Part shown: one piece after another, positions 49,985-57,677 of the stretch | Numbering within the stretch: position 1 is the first letter of the stretch | Layout: each line of letters begins with the position of its first letter | From: Pseudomonadota bacterium | Lineage (GTDB): Bacteria > Pseudomonadota > Gammaproteobacteria > Steroidobacterales > Woeseiaceae | Length of the DNA stretch: 64,000 nt | Assembly: GCA_022560695.1 (NCBI GenBank) | Contig: JADFSP010000007.1 | Span: 29,542-93,541, forward strand | Reading direction: 5' to 3' | Translations under genes and position numbers: made by a program | Notes under the pieces: generated by a model | Told to the model about the DNA's origin: nothing | The model's database searches: none | Seen by the model: only the letters and a program-made list of their open reading frames with translations

Positions 49985-50581
49985 TCACTCGTAATCGAAC
50001 CGGGACATCTTTTTTATGACGATGGGTACGATCGGCACATCGCTCGAGAATTTGCCGCGAGGTCCGGTCTGCGCGCTCGCGATCATGTCCACAACATCCA
50101 TGCCTTCGATGACGAAGCCGAATACGGTATAGCCCCAGCGGTCGATGCCGGGATTGAGGCGCGTGTTGTCGACCACGTTGATGAAAAACTGCGAGCCTGC
50201 AGAATGCGGCTCTTCGGTGCGTGCCATCGCAATTGTGCCGCGCCGGTTGCTCACGCCATTGCCGGACTCGTTGGGGACGGTTTCTTTAGGCTCCTTTTCC
50301 TTCAGTTTCGGCGTGTAGCCACCTGCCTGGATCATGAAACCCGGAATCACCCGGTGAAATACGAGTCCATCGTAAAAGCGCTTGTCCACGAGCTTGAGAA
50401 AATTTGCGACTGTCAGCGGCGCGAGCTTGCCATCGAGCTGAAGTATGAACGTGCCTTGCGTGGTCACGACCTCGACGTACGGATGGGCCGGCACCTTGCT
50501 GGCGGCGCCTGCAATTGCCCACGCAACAAGCGACAACGCCAGCAAAGGGGTCAGAGCCCGCCTTATTACGGTGTTTCTCAT
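49985..50581 (-). CDS. Periplasmic cyclophilin-type peptidyl-prolyl isomerase
   Basis: This enzyme catalyses cis-trans isomerisation of proline bonds. The 198-residue protein starts MRNTVIRRALTPLLALSLVAW with a signal peptide ending near AGAAS, so it is periplasmic (PpiA-like). The cyclophilin core contains FHRVIPGFMIQAGGY, MARTEEPHSAGSQFFINV and YTVFGFVIEGMDVVD. The ATG at 50581 is used; the open frame to 50836 only reads the antisense of a tRNA. It lies 10 bases upstream of lpxH. Confidence 0.95.
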   Translation of the reverse strand: MRNTVIRRALTPLLALSLVAWAIAGAASKVPAHPYVEVVTTQGTFILQLDGKLAPLTVANFLKLVDKRFYDGLVFHRVIPGFMIQAGGYTPKLKEKEPKETVPNESGNGVSNRRGTIAMARTEEPHSAGSQFFINVVDNTRLNPGIDRWGYTVFGFVIEGMDVVDMIASAQTGPRGKFSSDVPIVPIVIKKMSRFDYE

Positions 50582-50758
50582 GATGGTCTGAACCCCCGCG
50601 ATATCCGGTGAACGTACGATACCAAAGGGTATCGAAGTACTAAAGCGCTGCGTGTGGCCGCGAAATGCAAAATTGACTGCTCCGGGGACGGGCCTTATTA
50701 TCTTGCCCCCGCGAAATCCGGCACCGGCCAGGATGGCGTGTGGCAGAATATCTGGCAT

Positions 50759-50835
50759 CGGGGCATGGCGCAGCCTGGTAGCGCATCTGCTTTGGGAGCA
50801 GAGGGTCGCAAGTTCGAATCTTGCTGCCCCGACCA
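50759..50835 (+). tRNA. tRNA-Pro (anticodon UGG)
   Basis: The cloverleaf has acceptor CGGGGCA pairing with TGCCCCG, D arm GCGCAGCCTGGTAGCGC, anticodon stem TCTGC/GCAGA with loop TTTGGGA (anticodon TGG), and a T arm with GTTCGAATC. The CCA is encoded. It is the first of three tandem tRNAs. Confidence 0.95.
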
Positions 50836-50870
50836 ACCATTCTGGCTCAGGCAGGATCGTCGATTTAGAG

Positions 50871-50947
50871 GCGCCCGTAGCTCAACCGGATAGAGCACTT
50901 GCCTTCTAAGCAAGATGTTGCAGGTTCGAGTCCTGCCGGGCGCGCCA
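50871..50947 (+). tRNA. tRNA-Arg (anticodon UCU)
   Basis: Acceptor GCGCCCG pairs with CGGGCGC. The D arm is AGCTCAACCGGATAGAGC, the anticodon stem CTTGC/GCAAG with loop CTTCTAA (anticodon TCT), and the T loop GGTTCGAGTCC. The CCA is encoded after discriminator G. Confidence 0.95.
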
Positions 50948-50983
50948 AGATGAAGTGCGCGAGTTAATATAGGCAACGATTAT

Positions 50984-51060
50984 GGTGGGCGTAGCTCAGT
51001 TGGTAGAGCCCCGGGTTGTGATCCCGGTCGTCGTGGGTTCGAGTCCCATCGTCCACCCCA
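50984..51060 (+). tRNA. tRNA-His (anticodon GUG)
   Basis: The extra 5' G typical of tRNA-His is encoded (50984), followed by acceptor GTGGGCG pairing with CGTCCAC. The anticodon stem is CCGGG/CCCGG with loop TTGTGAT (anticodon GTG), and the T loop is GGTTCGAGTCC. The CCA is encoded. The base composition and gene style change directly after it, so it marks the left edge of the island. Confidence 0.95.
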
Positions 51061-51273
51061 ATTCCTGAAACCCTTATATACAAACGGTTTCAGACTCCGC
51101 TACACCAGAAAATCAACGGTAAAGTGTAGCAATCTGCGCAGCAGTAATCAGGCCAACGGCGTGCCGATCTGCGCAAACTCAGCGATTGCTAGGGCTGGAA
51201 GCCCGCCAGCCGGAGAGTTTGACTGGCAGGCGTCCATGCAGGTGCTTTGAGTTACGTGCAATTCCGTGAATTC
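51061..51273. other. Island left junction with two short inverted repeats
   Basis: No gene is seen in this 213-bp gap. CTGAAACC...GGTTTCAG (51065-51093, 8-bp arms, AT-rich 13-base centre) and GCTACAC...GTGTAGC (51099-51130, 7-bp arms) sit directly after tRNA-His. They could be an attachment site or remnants of one, but the matching copy would lie outside the window. Confidence 0.4.
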
Positions 51274-51477
51274 TTATGCGCCGCCGAGTTTATCGGTCGA
51301 CCAGTCACGCTGCGTCAGCGCGTCGTAGCCGGTGCCACCAAGACCTTCGATGAAGTCCAGAACTCCGCGCCATTGTGAGATGGCTTGGCGTGCGCCGCGG
51401 ACTTTGAAGTCTTCGACGAGTGCCTGCTCGATGGTCGCGATTGCCGTCTCTACGGCCGTGTCTGCTGGTAATGCCAT
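51274..51477 (-). CDS. Small hypothetical island protein
   Basis: A 67-residue soluble protein (MALPADTAVETAIATIEQAL...) with a helical N-terminal half and conserved-looking aromatic and glycine positions (QWRGVLDFIEGLGGTGYDAL). Its start is preceded by a near-perfect AAGGAGG, so it is very likely translated. I recognise no family. It is the first gene of the island after tRNA-His, pointing towards the tRNAs, and probably lies downstream of the two small coupled genes to its right. Confidence 0.75.
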   Translation of the reverse strand: MALPADTAVETAIATIEQALVEDFKVRGARQAISQWRGVLDFIEGLGGTGYDALTQRDWSTDKLGGA

Positions 51478-51522
51478 TGTCTTGCCTCCTTACGTTGGTT
51501 GTGGGGCTAGGCTCCGTTGGAG

Positions 51523-51693
51523 TTACTTGATCTGACGTGCGTCTGGGTAGTCACCCGGAAACACGATGGTGTCTGACACGTTACCGGTCTGGTAGGTGGT
51601 TCGTTTGACGACCAGCCCATCAGGCAGGCGGACGACTTCCGTCTTCACCGGGGCGTTGATTTCAAGTCTCGGTGATTCGTTCTCTTCATTCAT
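51523..51693 (-). CDS. Small hypothetical protein (56 aa)
   Basis: A 56-residue frame, MNEENESPRLEINAPVK through to a TAA at 51523, rich in beta-forming residues (VVRLPDGLVVKRTTYQTG). The start ATG overlaps the stop of the upstream zinc-finger gene by ATGA, and GAGG lies 6 bases before it, so it is very likely real although short. I recognise no family. Confidence 0.7.
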   Translation of the reverse strand: MNEENESPRLEINAPVKTEVVRLPDGLVVKRTTYQTGNVSDTIVFPGDYPDARQIK

Positions 51694-51905
51694 AGCAATC
51701 CTCGTTTGCGTAGCCTAGCGCGATGCAGGCTCCGTTGTGTGTCGGTCGTTGGCATGTACTCGCGGTCGCCCGGACGGGCACCGGCAGATGCGTAATGCTC
51801 ACGGCGACGTGCCAGCTCGGCACAGGCAGGTCCGCAGTAGCGATCCTTCAGTGAGTCAGCGCGGATGACGGTCGAGCAAATTGCGCATGGCCGTTTGATA
51901 GGCAT
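51690..51905 (-). CDS. Small Cys4 zinc-finger-like protein
   Basis: A 71-residue basic protein with CAIC near residue 7 and CGPAC near residue 24, a treble-clef-like Cys4 arrangement, followed by an Arg-rich tail (RRREHYAS...RLRKRGLL). It could bind DNA or RNA. The ATG at 51905 (MPIKRPCAIC) has GGAGG just upstream and is preferred to the ATG at 51935. Its stop overlaps the next gene by ATGA. Confidence 0.75.
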   Translation of the reverse strand: MPIKRPCAICSTVIRADSLKDRYCGPACAELARRREHYASAGARPGDREYMPTTDTQRSLHRARLRKRGLL

Positions 51906-52162
51906 GAGGCCTCCGAATGGTGATCTGGAGGGCACTTGAAGTACCCCTAGTGGTGAACGCCGTTCGCGTTAGTTAGACTGAATGGGAACGTCCGGTTTGC
52001 CCCGGGAAGCCGCCGCGTGGCCGGGCACAGTCGATTGATCGTGGCAGCTTGAACAGAACCGGCAGCAGCAGCCTTGGGATAGCTGAAGGTGGGACTGCCA
52101 ATAAATTGTTAAGATAGTGACAGGCGGCCCAGATCGAATATCTAGGCCTATGGAGGTGAAAA

Positions 52163-52774
52163 ATGCCTCACATCGAAAAACACGAATTCAGCATAGACGG
52201 GCTTGGTTGGGCACATGAAGAGGTTCTGATTGGATCTCAAATGTCAACGAAGTATCGTTTTGCGATTGACGGCGAATCAGACAACTCATTCATCATTGCT
52301 GTACTTACCACCCCAGACGGTAAGTCAGTTGATTTTCTAGATGCACATCTTGATATTGTCGCGCCGAACGGGGAGCAATTTGAGACTGGCACATACCCCA
52401 ATGAAGAACGGCTGTTTTTGTCCGAACAAAAACATTTATTTGTACTTAATCAACCGCAACGAGGCGACTGGACGGTATCGGCGCAAGGCGGACTACTGCC
52501 GTTTGCCCTAAACATTTTTGTGTTTATCGGTCGAGGACCAAGTCCACCTAGCCCGCCAGTAAGATGCCGTGTATGCAAGTCTATGGCGAAGGCATTAGCC
52601 CTAGCGTTAGTTGCGGCGGCCACATTGCCATCGTTGCCTGCTGCATTGATTGCGGTGGTGGCCAAATTTCTCGGTGCCACGATAGTTGTAGCGGCGACTT
52701 TCATTTCAAGCGTGGTCGGAGATGTAGCGGATGTCATAGCTAAGAAGCTCTGCAAAATTATTGGTATGTGCTAA
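52163..52774 (+). CDS. Unknown two-part protein: beta domain plus hydrophobic Cys-bounded tail
   Basis: A 203-residue protein with a strong GGAGGTG site 5 bases before the ATG. Residues ~1-125 look like a beta-sandwich (LDIVAPNGEQF, LNQPQRGDWTVSAQGG, similar in feel to P/PPC domains). After a Pro-rich hinge (PSPPSPPV), residues ~130-203 have a CRVCK motif, two long hydrophobic Ala/Val-rich stretches and a final Cys. There is no signal peptide. The tail could be a membrane hairpin or pore-forming segment. It is AT-richer than the core and opposite in direction to most island genes, like a cargo gene. The function is unknown. Confidence 0.75.
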   Translation: MPHIEKHEFSIDGLGWAHEEVLIGSQMSTKYRFAIDGESDNSFIIAVLTTPDGKSVDFLDAHLDIVAPNGEQFETGTYPNEERLFLSEQKHLFVLNQPQRGDWTVSAQGGLLPFALNIFVFIGRGPSPPSPPVRCRVCKSMAKALALALVAAATLPSLPAALIAVVAKFLGATIVVAATFISSVVGDVADVIAKKLCKIIGMC

Positions 52775-53049
52775 CGTCCGCCCTTGCACCGACCACCGCA
52801 CAATCTGTTGAGGATACCGGAGTAGAGTTCAAAGTTAGGTGGATACACCCCAGAGGGGAATCGGGGGTCGGTGGCAGCTGTTTTAGAGCAGCTTGGGAGT
52901 CACTGTAGGGGCACTTAGCTGGATTGTCCTTATTAGGGGAAGAGTGCTCCTTAGAAAATAGCCTCAAAATGGGCTGAAAGCGTTGTGTGGTAAGGCTTTC
53001 AGCTTAGATGACATGCCTCTAAGGCATTCTTCGTATAGAGAGGTGTCAC
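52775..53049. other. Intergenic region between convergent island genes
   Basis: I see no gene here. The short palindrome ATGCCTCTAAGGCAT (near 53012-53026) and the pair AAGGCTTTCAGC/GCTGAAAGC (52974-53002) are possible terminator structures between the two convergent genes. Confidence 0.4.
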
Positions 53050-54957
53050 CTAAAAGGGACATCTAACATAGCCGCGTCTGGCTTTCGTGTAGTTCCAGTC
53101 TTTAAGTCTGCTGTCAGCACCTTGGCGGGCACGTTGGAATGCCTTGCCGGTCAGATTCTCAAGACCGGCAGCTGGCTTCAGTGTTCGACACGAGACGTAG
53201 TCGATCTTCTCGGGAAGAGTGTCGAGGTACGTCATGATGGACTTGGAAGCGTCCTGAGTTACTCGTGCATCTGTGACGTGTCTCGACGTCCAGCTATTAA
53301 GCTTCGCGCCGGGCAAAGCCTCGGACCAGTAATGATCTGGAAATGTCTCAAGACCTATCCAATCCAGCTGCATGGTGCCTGCCAGCCCATAGATCGTCTG
53401 CCTACAGTTGCCACGTCCAGCTGCTTGATACAGCGCGTGGAATACCTCGGACAGCTCGACTGTGCGGATTGTCTTCGAGTCGCCAGCTTCGGGAGCTGTC
53501 AGGTCGTCCAGTTGTCCCGCAATGGACAGTGCCAGTGCATGACGTGACTGGCGATAGATTCCTACCTGCATGACGTACTCACAGTAGCTGAAGTTCGAGA
53601 GACCAAGCTCCTGCCCCCATGTGAGGAACACGAATCGTGATCTACCGTTAGGTAGTGTCGCTTCGATGTCCACTCCAGCCAACACAAGGGCGCTTTGAAT
53701 CAACTCAGCGTGACTGAGAGTTCCTCGGCGCTCCTCTTGAGGTCGTGACTTGTACGTGAACACGATCACACCCTTGTCTGAAGGGTACGTCTTGATGCGC
53801 TCGACGATGGCTGTAAGTAGCGGTGAGTTCCGCTTACGAAGTGCCGGGTCGATGCTTGATCGTCCGCCACCGTGCCATAGTTGATTGACCGAGACTGTAG
53901 AGAAGTCCTTGACGTTGGCGTACGAGTCAATGACATCTATCTCGTGATCGAACGTCGACACTAGCTCGCGGATGTTATAGCTCGCGTCGAGTACAACGAT
54001 GCGCTTCAGCGTCGAGGGGATCAGCAAGTCGTACTTGATGACAGCACCACGTGCGGCCTTGACCACTCGGAGTGTCTCTTGAGTGATCAGCAGAAAGTCC
54101 TGCAGCGTGCGTGTGGCGTCAGCGTTCGGTACGCCCTGCGCGATGGCAGTCTGCCATGCGAGGATAGTGTCAGCGAGTTTTTCTGGCAGCCTCAGCGGGT
54201 CAGCCTGTCGGTCAGCTGATCGTTGTGCTTCGAGTTCTGCTTCCAGTTCAGCCAGACAGTACCGAATGAATTTCAGTGCTGCCTGTGCGTCTTCGTTGTC
54301 GCTGTCGTCGATGTAAGGAGCCACGGCACCCGCAGCCGATTTTAGCTGCAAGATGTCCATAGTCCTGCCGGATGACTTCAGCAGTGATTCATCCCATATG
54401 ACGAGGTCTCGTTCGTTTTTGTCGTAATGGTTAAACTCGTGAAGGTCTTCGCGAGTCTTCAGCATCTGATGCGAGAGCAACAGAATCGGATAGTTACTCG
54501 GCGAGTCCTCGATAGATGGCTCGGAGGCGTAGTTCGATGCGGCCTGAGCCGGATTCATTACTTCATCGACACGTGACGGATCGTACAGCTTCGAGTGCAC
54601 CAGTCCGATTGACTCGGAGGGAACTCCAAGTGTGATCATGCGTCGTTTGAGTCGACACAGCGCCTCGATGGTGTTTTGAGACACGAGAAGCGAGACTTGC
54701 TCGCCCAGTTCAGCTGCGGCAGCCGCGAGAGCTGCGATGCTTTCAGTTTTGCCGCCACCGACACTCATAGGCCAAGCTATTCGGCCCTGATTGCAGCCGA
54801 TGATCGTGTCCGTGTATACGTACTCCAGATTGTGGAGGGCTACCTTGTGTTCGATGGACATGAGATTGCCAAAGGCTTCAAGTTCACCCATCAGTATCTG
54901 ATGTGCACGATCTGCGAGCCGACTGCCGTGCCCGGTTCTTACTTGGATATTGTTCAT
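53050..54957 (-). CDS. SF2 helicase-like P-loop ATPase of the island
   Basis: About 635 residues. The Walker A motif is SVGGGKTES near residue 65 of the form starting at 54957. A DEAD-like Walker B is LVIWDESL near 185, and late in the protein there is a motif VI-like YQAAGRGNCR. VIVFTYKSRP and VFLTWGQELGLSN resemble SF2 motifs IV-V. The order fits a superfamily 2 ATPase working on nucleic acid, perhaps in replication of the element. No nuclease or primase domain is evident. The start is uncertain: ATG 54957 (MNNIQVRT), ATG 54981 and TTG 55017 are all in frame, and none has a strong Shine-Dalgarno site. Confidence 0.75.
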   Translation of the reverse strand: MNNIQVRTGHGSRLADRAHQILMGELEAFGNLMSIEHKVALHNLEYVYTDTIIGCNQGRIAWPMSVGGGKTESIAALAAAAAELGEQVSLLVSQNTIEALCRLKRRMITLGVPSESIGLVHSKLYDPSRVDEVMNPAQAASNYASEPSIEDSPSNYPILLLSHQMLKTREDLHEFNHYDKNERDLVIWDESLLKSSGRTMDILQLKSAAGAVAPYIDDSDNEDAQAALKFIRYCLAELEAELEAQRSADRQADPLRLPEKLADTILAWQTAIAQGVPNADATRTLQDFLLITQETLRVVKAARGAVIKYDLLIPSTLKRIVVLDASYNIRELVSTFDHEIDVIDSYANVKDFSTVSVNQLWHGGGRSSIDPALRKRNSPLLTAIVERIKTYPSDKGVIVFTYKSRPQEERRGTLSHAELIQSALVLAGVDIEATLPNGRSRFVFLTWGQELGLSNFSYCEYVMQVGIYRQSRHALALSIAGQLDDLTAPEAGDSKTIRTVELSEVFHALYQAAGRGNCRQTIYGLAGTMQLDWIGLETFPDHYWSEALPGAKLNSWTSRHVTDARVTQDASKSIMTYLDTLPEKIDYVSCRTLKPAAGLENLTGKAFQRARQGADSRLKDWNYTKARRGYVRCPF

Positions 54958-54962
54958 GTTTA

Positions 54963-55052
54963 CAGTCCATAGTTGAGACTCCATAGCACATAGGTGCAGG
55001 CCCACCCGGAGGATCAATTCCGGGCGAGTACCTGCGATTCAACTATGGAGTG
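54963..55052. repeat. 90-bp multi-arm palindrome at the helicase gene start
   Basis: Three nested pairs share one axis. CAGTCCATAGTTGA (54963-54976) pairs with TCAACTATGGAGTG (55039-55052), with one internal mismatch. GCAGG (54996-55000) pairs with CCTGC (55030-55034). CCCGGA (55005-) pairs with TCCGGG (to about 55024). A second ACTCCATAG (54978-54986) offers an alternative outer pairing. It overlaps the candidate starts of the helicase-like gene, so it may control that gene or be a replication or recombination site. Confidence 0.7.
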
Positions 55053-55215
55053 TTGAAAAAGAAGGCAACGTGAAGCTAAGGAATCATCACTCCACGTCAC
55101 CCAGGGTTAGAAAGGCTGGAAAATGTAACCAGCACTCCCGTACCGCGCACACAGCTCTACGCTGCCTTCCTGTGCACGGAATTTTGCTTGATGTCTCCGC
55201 TATTGGTACCTACTC

Positions 55216-55235
55216 GCCTCCCCGGAGGGAGGTTT
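55216..55235 (+). terminator. Hairpin CCTCCC-CGGA-GGGAGG followed by T4
   Basis: A perfect 6-bp GC-rich stem with a 4-base loop followed by TTTT on the plus strand, in the 250-bp gap between the helicase-like gene and the next island gene. Both neighbours are on the minus strand, so its role is unclear. It may act as an RNA structure upstream of the helicase. No gene is seen in the rest of the gap. Confidence 0.45.
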
Positions 55236-55270
55236 TCGGCAAACCACCTGTGACGGAGAACACATGGTAT

Positions 55271-55690
55271 TTACTTGTTCTTGCGGGCTTCGCTGGAGAT
55301 CGCGTCCACTTGATTGCGAAGTGTGACCAAGATGTCGTCATTCACGTCGCCACCCATGCCTACATAGGCAATAGCGGTATCGTTCAGTTTGTGCTGAAGA
55401 GACTCAAGCGTATGTTCTGGTATCGGTCTTCCAGCTGATACAGAAGACCGCAGCATGTCCAGCTCTTCGGTGAACTGGTCAACTGCTGATTGTGCGTCGG
55501 CTGCCTGAAAGTCAGCGGCTGCTTCGGCTCCAAACTGAACCCTTTGCAGGCCAGAATGGGGATTGATCTGTGCGCCACCCTTGTGGGAGGGCAAAGCTTC
55601 AAAATCAGCCTTGGTCTGAATGCTGAGGTCGGGATCGACCAGCACAGGCTCGCCGTCGGCGTCGTAGTTTCCTGTAAATTGTAGTCTCAT
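55271..55690 (-). CDS. Hypothetical island protein (139 aa)
   Basis: A soluble acidic protein starting MRLQFTGNYDADGEP, with a predicted beta start and a helical second half (AVDQFTEELDMLRSSVSAG, HTLESLQHKLND). ACGGAG lies ~8 bases before the ATG, and the leader resembles that of the gene at 57050. I recognise no family. It lies downstream of the genes at 55948 and 57050 on the same strand and could be expressed with them. Confidence 0.65.
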   Translation of the reverse strand: MRLQFTGNYDADGEPVLVDPDLSIQTKADFEALPSHKGGAQINPHSGLQRVQFGAEAAADFQAADAQSAVDQFTEELDMLRSSVSAGRPIPEHTLESLQHKLNDTAIAYVGMGGDVNDDILVTLRNQVDAISSEARKNK

Positions 55691-55733
55691 GATGTAGCTC
55701 CGTGTTTGTGATTTGTGGTTTTAATTGCTCTGG
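55691..55733 (-). promoter_or_regulatory. Leader element shared with 57051-57090
   Basis: On the minus strand CCAGAGCAATTAAAACCACA...AACACGGAG precedes the ATG at 55690. The leader of the gene starting at 57050 reads CCAGAATTAAAACCACA...AAACGGAG. The shared AATTAAAACCACA followed by a CA-rich spacer and CGGAG suggests a common promoter-distal or translation-initiation element. Confidence 0.5.
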
Positions 55734-55948
55734 CGAGCACGTTTCTGTCTGTGAAGCTCGGCTATCAGTTCCGCAGCTCCAGCCTGGTCTTCGTTTGGGG
55801 CCTCGACTGGCTGCGAGAAGTCCGATCCGACGCGGAATACGGTGGAACCGCCCTTGCCGGATACGACTTCCACGCCTGAACTGCTGCGTGATGCGCCGCG
55901 CCCCGATGCGAGGTGGCTGTTCGATGAATCTACTGCTGGTCTACCCAT
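55721..55948 (-). CDS. Small Ser/Gly-rich hypothetical protein (75 aa)
   Basis: The N-terminal half is low in complexity and rich in Ser, Gly and Arg (probably disordered), and the C-terminal 25 residues could form a helix (AGAAELIAELHRQKRARQ). A GGAGA lies 6 bases upstream of the ATG at 55948. No family is recognised. It sits between the zinc-ribbon protein gene and the 139-aa gene in the same orientation. Confidence 0.55.
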   Translation of the reverse strand: MGRPAVDSSNSHLASGRGASRSSSGVEVVSGKGGSTVFRVGSDFSQPVEAPNEDQAGAAELIAELHRQKRARQSN

Positions 55949-56003
55949 TGCTGGTCTCCATTAGGTGCTTTCTCCCTATTACAGATAGGTGGCGTAGGAC
56001 GGG

Positions 56004-57050
56004 TTACTCGTTATTGTCAAATTCCGGCCTGTAGTCATCCAACAGAGTCGAGGTTCTGACCCGTTTTGCCTTCAATCTGGCCTCGGCCTCGGCTCGGGCC
56101 TTGTCAGGGTCGATCTCTTTGACCTCACGCGGTGCGTAAAAGTCAGGCACCTCCTCAGCAAAGGTTCTGATCTCCCCGGTCTCGGCTTTGGCCTGCCAGA
56201 CAGGCAGACGCATCGAGTAATGCTCCTGGTACAGCTCGTCGTCACGCTCCTGTTGTTCAGCTTCCAGTTCCTCGACCCGTCTCTGAGCTTTGTTCACTCC
56301 AGAGTCACTTCTTGTCCATCTCACCTTGGCTTGCTCATGCCTGAGCATTGCATCGGCGTGAGCAACGTCCCGAGATGGCATGAAGTTATTCAGGACATGC
56401 CAGCGTGCTTCGTTGTTAGCCATGAACTCAGGTGTCGGTATCTCGGTGGCACGTTGCGCCCTATCGGCGTCCCACTCCTCGCCCATCTTGATCATCTCGG
56501 CACTGTCACCGGGGCCGGTAAGTCCAGCTTCTTTGTCAATCTCTTTGCGCACAGCTTCGTCGATCATTTCAGGCGTAGCTGGAGAGACTCTGTGCATCAT
56601 GTAGTAATGACGTTTCTCGATGTTGGTCAGCCCTTCAGGACGACCCTTGACGTAAAAGCGAGTCTTGTTGACCCACTCCATGCCACTGTTGATAGCGTAC
56701 AGCTCGATGTCAGACTGCCAGTTCTCCTCTGTCTGTATTCGCTCCACGAGAGGTGTCAGCTCGTCGATTTCCCGTAGGTACTCAGCAAGCTTACGCATCA
56801 GGTTCTTGTACTCACGCTCGGCTGCTGGCTTGGCTGCTCGTAGCTCACGACTGCGCTTCAGCATCTTCTGTCTGGCTTCTTTCTGTTGCTCCGGCGTCTG
56901 ACTCTCGCTGAACTTCTCTTTTCGAAATGCTTCCATTTCACGGGCGCATGACTTGCAGCGGATGTTGTAGCCATCCTTGTTCTTCTTCGCCTTGTTGAAC
57001 TCCTCGATTGGCTTCTCGATGCCGCACCTGCGGTAGATTTTGGTCGTCAT
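56004..57050 (-). CDS. Zinc-ribbon/coiled-coil hypothetical protein (HNH-associated zinc ribbon)
   Basis: A 348-residue, highly charged protein. The N-terminus (CGIEKPIEEFNKAKKNKDGY followed by CKSC) resembles the small zinc ribbon found in HNH endonucleases and phage proteins, but the first Cys of the usual CxxC pair is replaced (YRRCG). A long helical, Lys/Glu-rich region (residues ~40-110) and a second coiled-coil stretch near residue 250 follow. No HNH catalytic motif is visible, so nuclease activity is not claimed. The start ATG has a CGGAG site. Confidence 0.7.
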   Translation of the reverse strand: MTTKIYRRCGIEKPIEEFNKAKKNKDGYNIRCKSCAREMEAFRKEKFSESQTPEQQKEARQKMLKRSRELRAAKPAAEREYKNLMRKLAEYLREIDELTPLVERIQTEENWQSDIELYAINSGMEWVNKTRFYVKGRPEGLTNIEKRHYYMMHRVSPATPEMIDEAVRKEIDKEAGLTGPGDSAEMIKMGEEWDADRAQRATEIPTPEFMANNEARWHVLNNFMPSRDVAHADAMLRHEQAKVRWTRSDSGVNKAQRRVEELEAEQQERDDELYQEHYSMRLPVWQAKAETGEIRTFAEEVPDFYAPREVKEIDPDKARAEAEARLKAKRVRTSTLLDDYRPEFDNNE

Positions 57051-57090
57051 TTTGATTCTCCGTTTGGTGGTGGTGTGGTTTTAATTCTGG
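57051..57090 (-). promoter_or_regulatory. Leader element shared with 55691-55733
   Basis: On the minus strand CCAGAATTAAAACCACACCACC...AAACGGAG precedes the ATG at 57050, matching the leader of the 139-aa gene. The surrounding gap to 57244 has no gene. Confidence 0.5.
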
Positions 57091-57244
57091 TACAGGCCAA
57101 GCCGTTGATTTCCGGTAGCGTTACATAGACGCAAAAAAGACGGGCCAGCACCCGAATGGGATAGACTTGCATCAGCGGGTCGTGGGTGTGGTAGCTCGCG
57201 GCTCGTTAGGACACGGGAGTTGTCATGTCGCTCCCGTTGTCCGC

Positions 57245-57490
57245 TTACTTCCGCTTGGCTATAGGCATCCTGTCCTTTAATTCATACTGTGGGTGCTTCC
57301 CTGCGAAAAGTAGTAGCAGTTGCCACGTTGATGCGCTCATAGGCCGATGGCTCGGCCCGGACATAAAGTTTTTCTTCAATCCTGAGGTGCTCACGCCGAG
57401 TAGCGCCGCCAGCTCCTCCTGAGTGATGCCTGTACGGGACTGAAGGTCATTGATCACTTTCTTCACGTTCTTCGAAGTAGCGGGCATCAT
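57245..57490 (-). CDS. Cro/C1-type helix-turn-helix regulator
   Basis: An 81-residue protein with a helix-turn-helix (ITQEELAALLGVSTSGLKK, about residues 21-40), and a C-terminal basic tail (PIAKRK). It is a likely transcriptional regulator or Cro-like switch of the island. GAGGAAT lies 6 bases before the ATG. It sits 190 bases downstream of the recombinase gene on the same strand, a common place for the regulator of an integrating element. Confidence 0.75.
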   Translation of the reverse strand: MMPATSKNVKKVINDLQSRTGITQEELAALLGVSTSGLKKNFMSGPSHRPMSASTWQLLLLFAGKHPQYELKDRMPIAKRK

Positions 57491-57564
57491 ATCGGTATTC
57501 CTCTCGTCGGCGGCTCTGAACTTATCACACGACTGTGAGCGGTTCGATTGTAAAAGCCGGGGCG

Positions 57565-57588
57565 ACGGGCCACATGATCGTGACCCGT
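57565..57588. repeat. Short palindrome ACGGGcCAC-ATGATC-GTGaCCCGT
   Basis: Nine-base arms with one mismatch around ATGATC lie between the HTH gene start and the recombinase stop. It could be an operator for the HTH protein, a terminator, or a recombination site. The sequence alone does not decide. Confidence 0.45.
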
Positions 57589-57677
57589 CTGTATGACCCC
57601 GGTACGTGCCATCTCAGCTCAGGTCACCACACCTTCGCTCCGGTTATCACGTGTTCCTCCTACCACGGAGAAAATTG

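Noticed and set aside
50582..50836. Upstream extension of the cyclophilin gene to ATG 50836
   Set aside because: It reads the antisense of tRNA-Pro (the familiar [22 protein letters not shown] false peptide). The signal peptide begins at 50581.
55070..55438. 122-codon plus-strand ORF overlapping the 139-aa gene
   Set aside because: It is antisense to a gene with a good ribosome-binding site and has no recognisable features.
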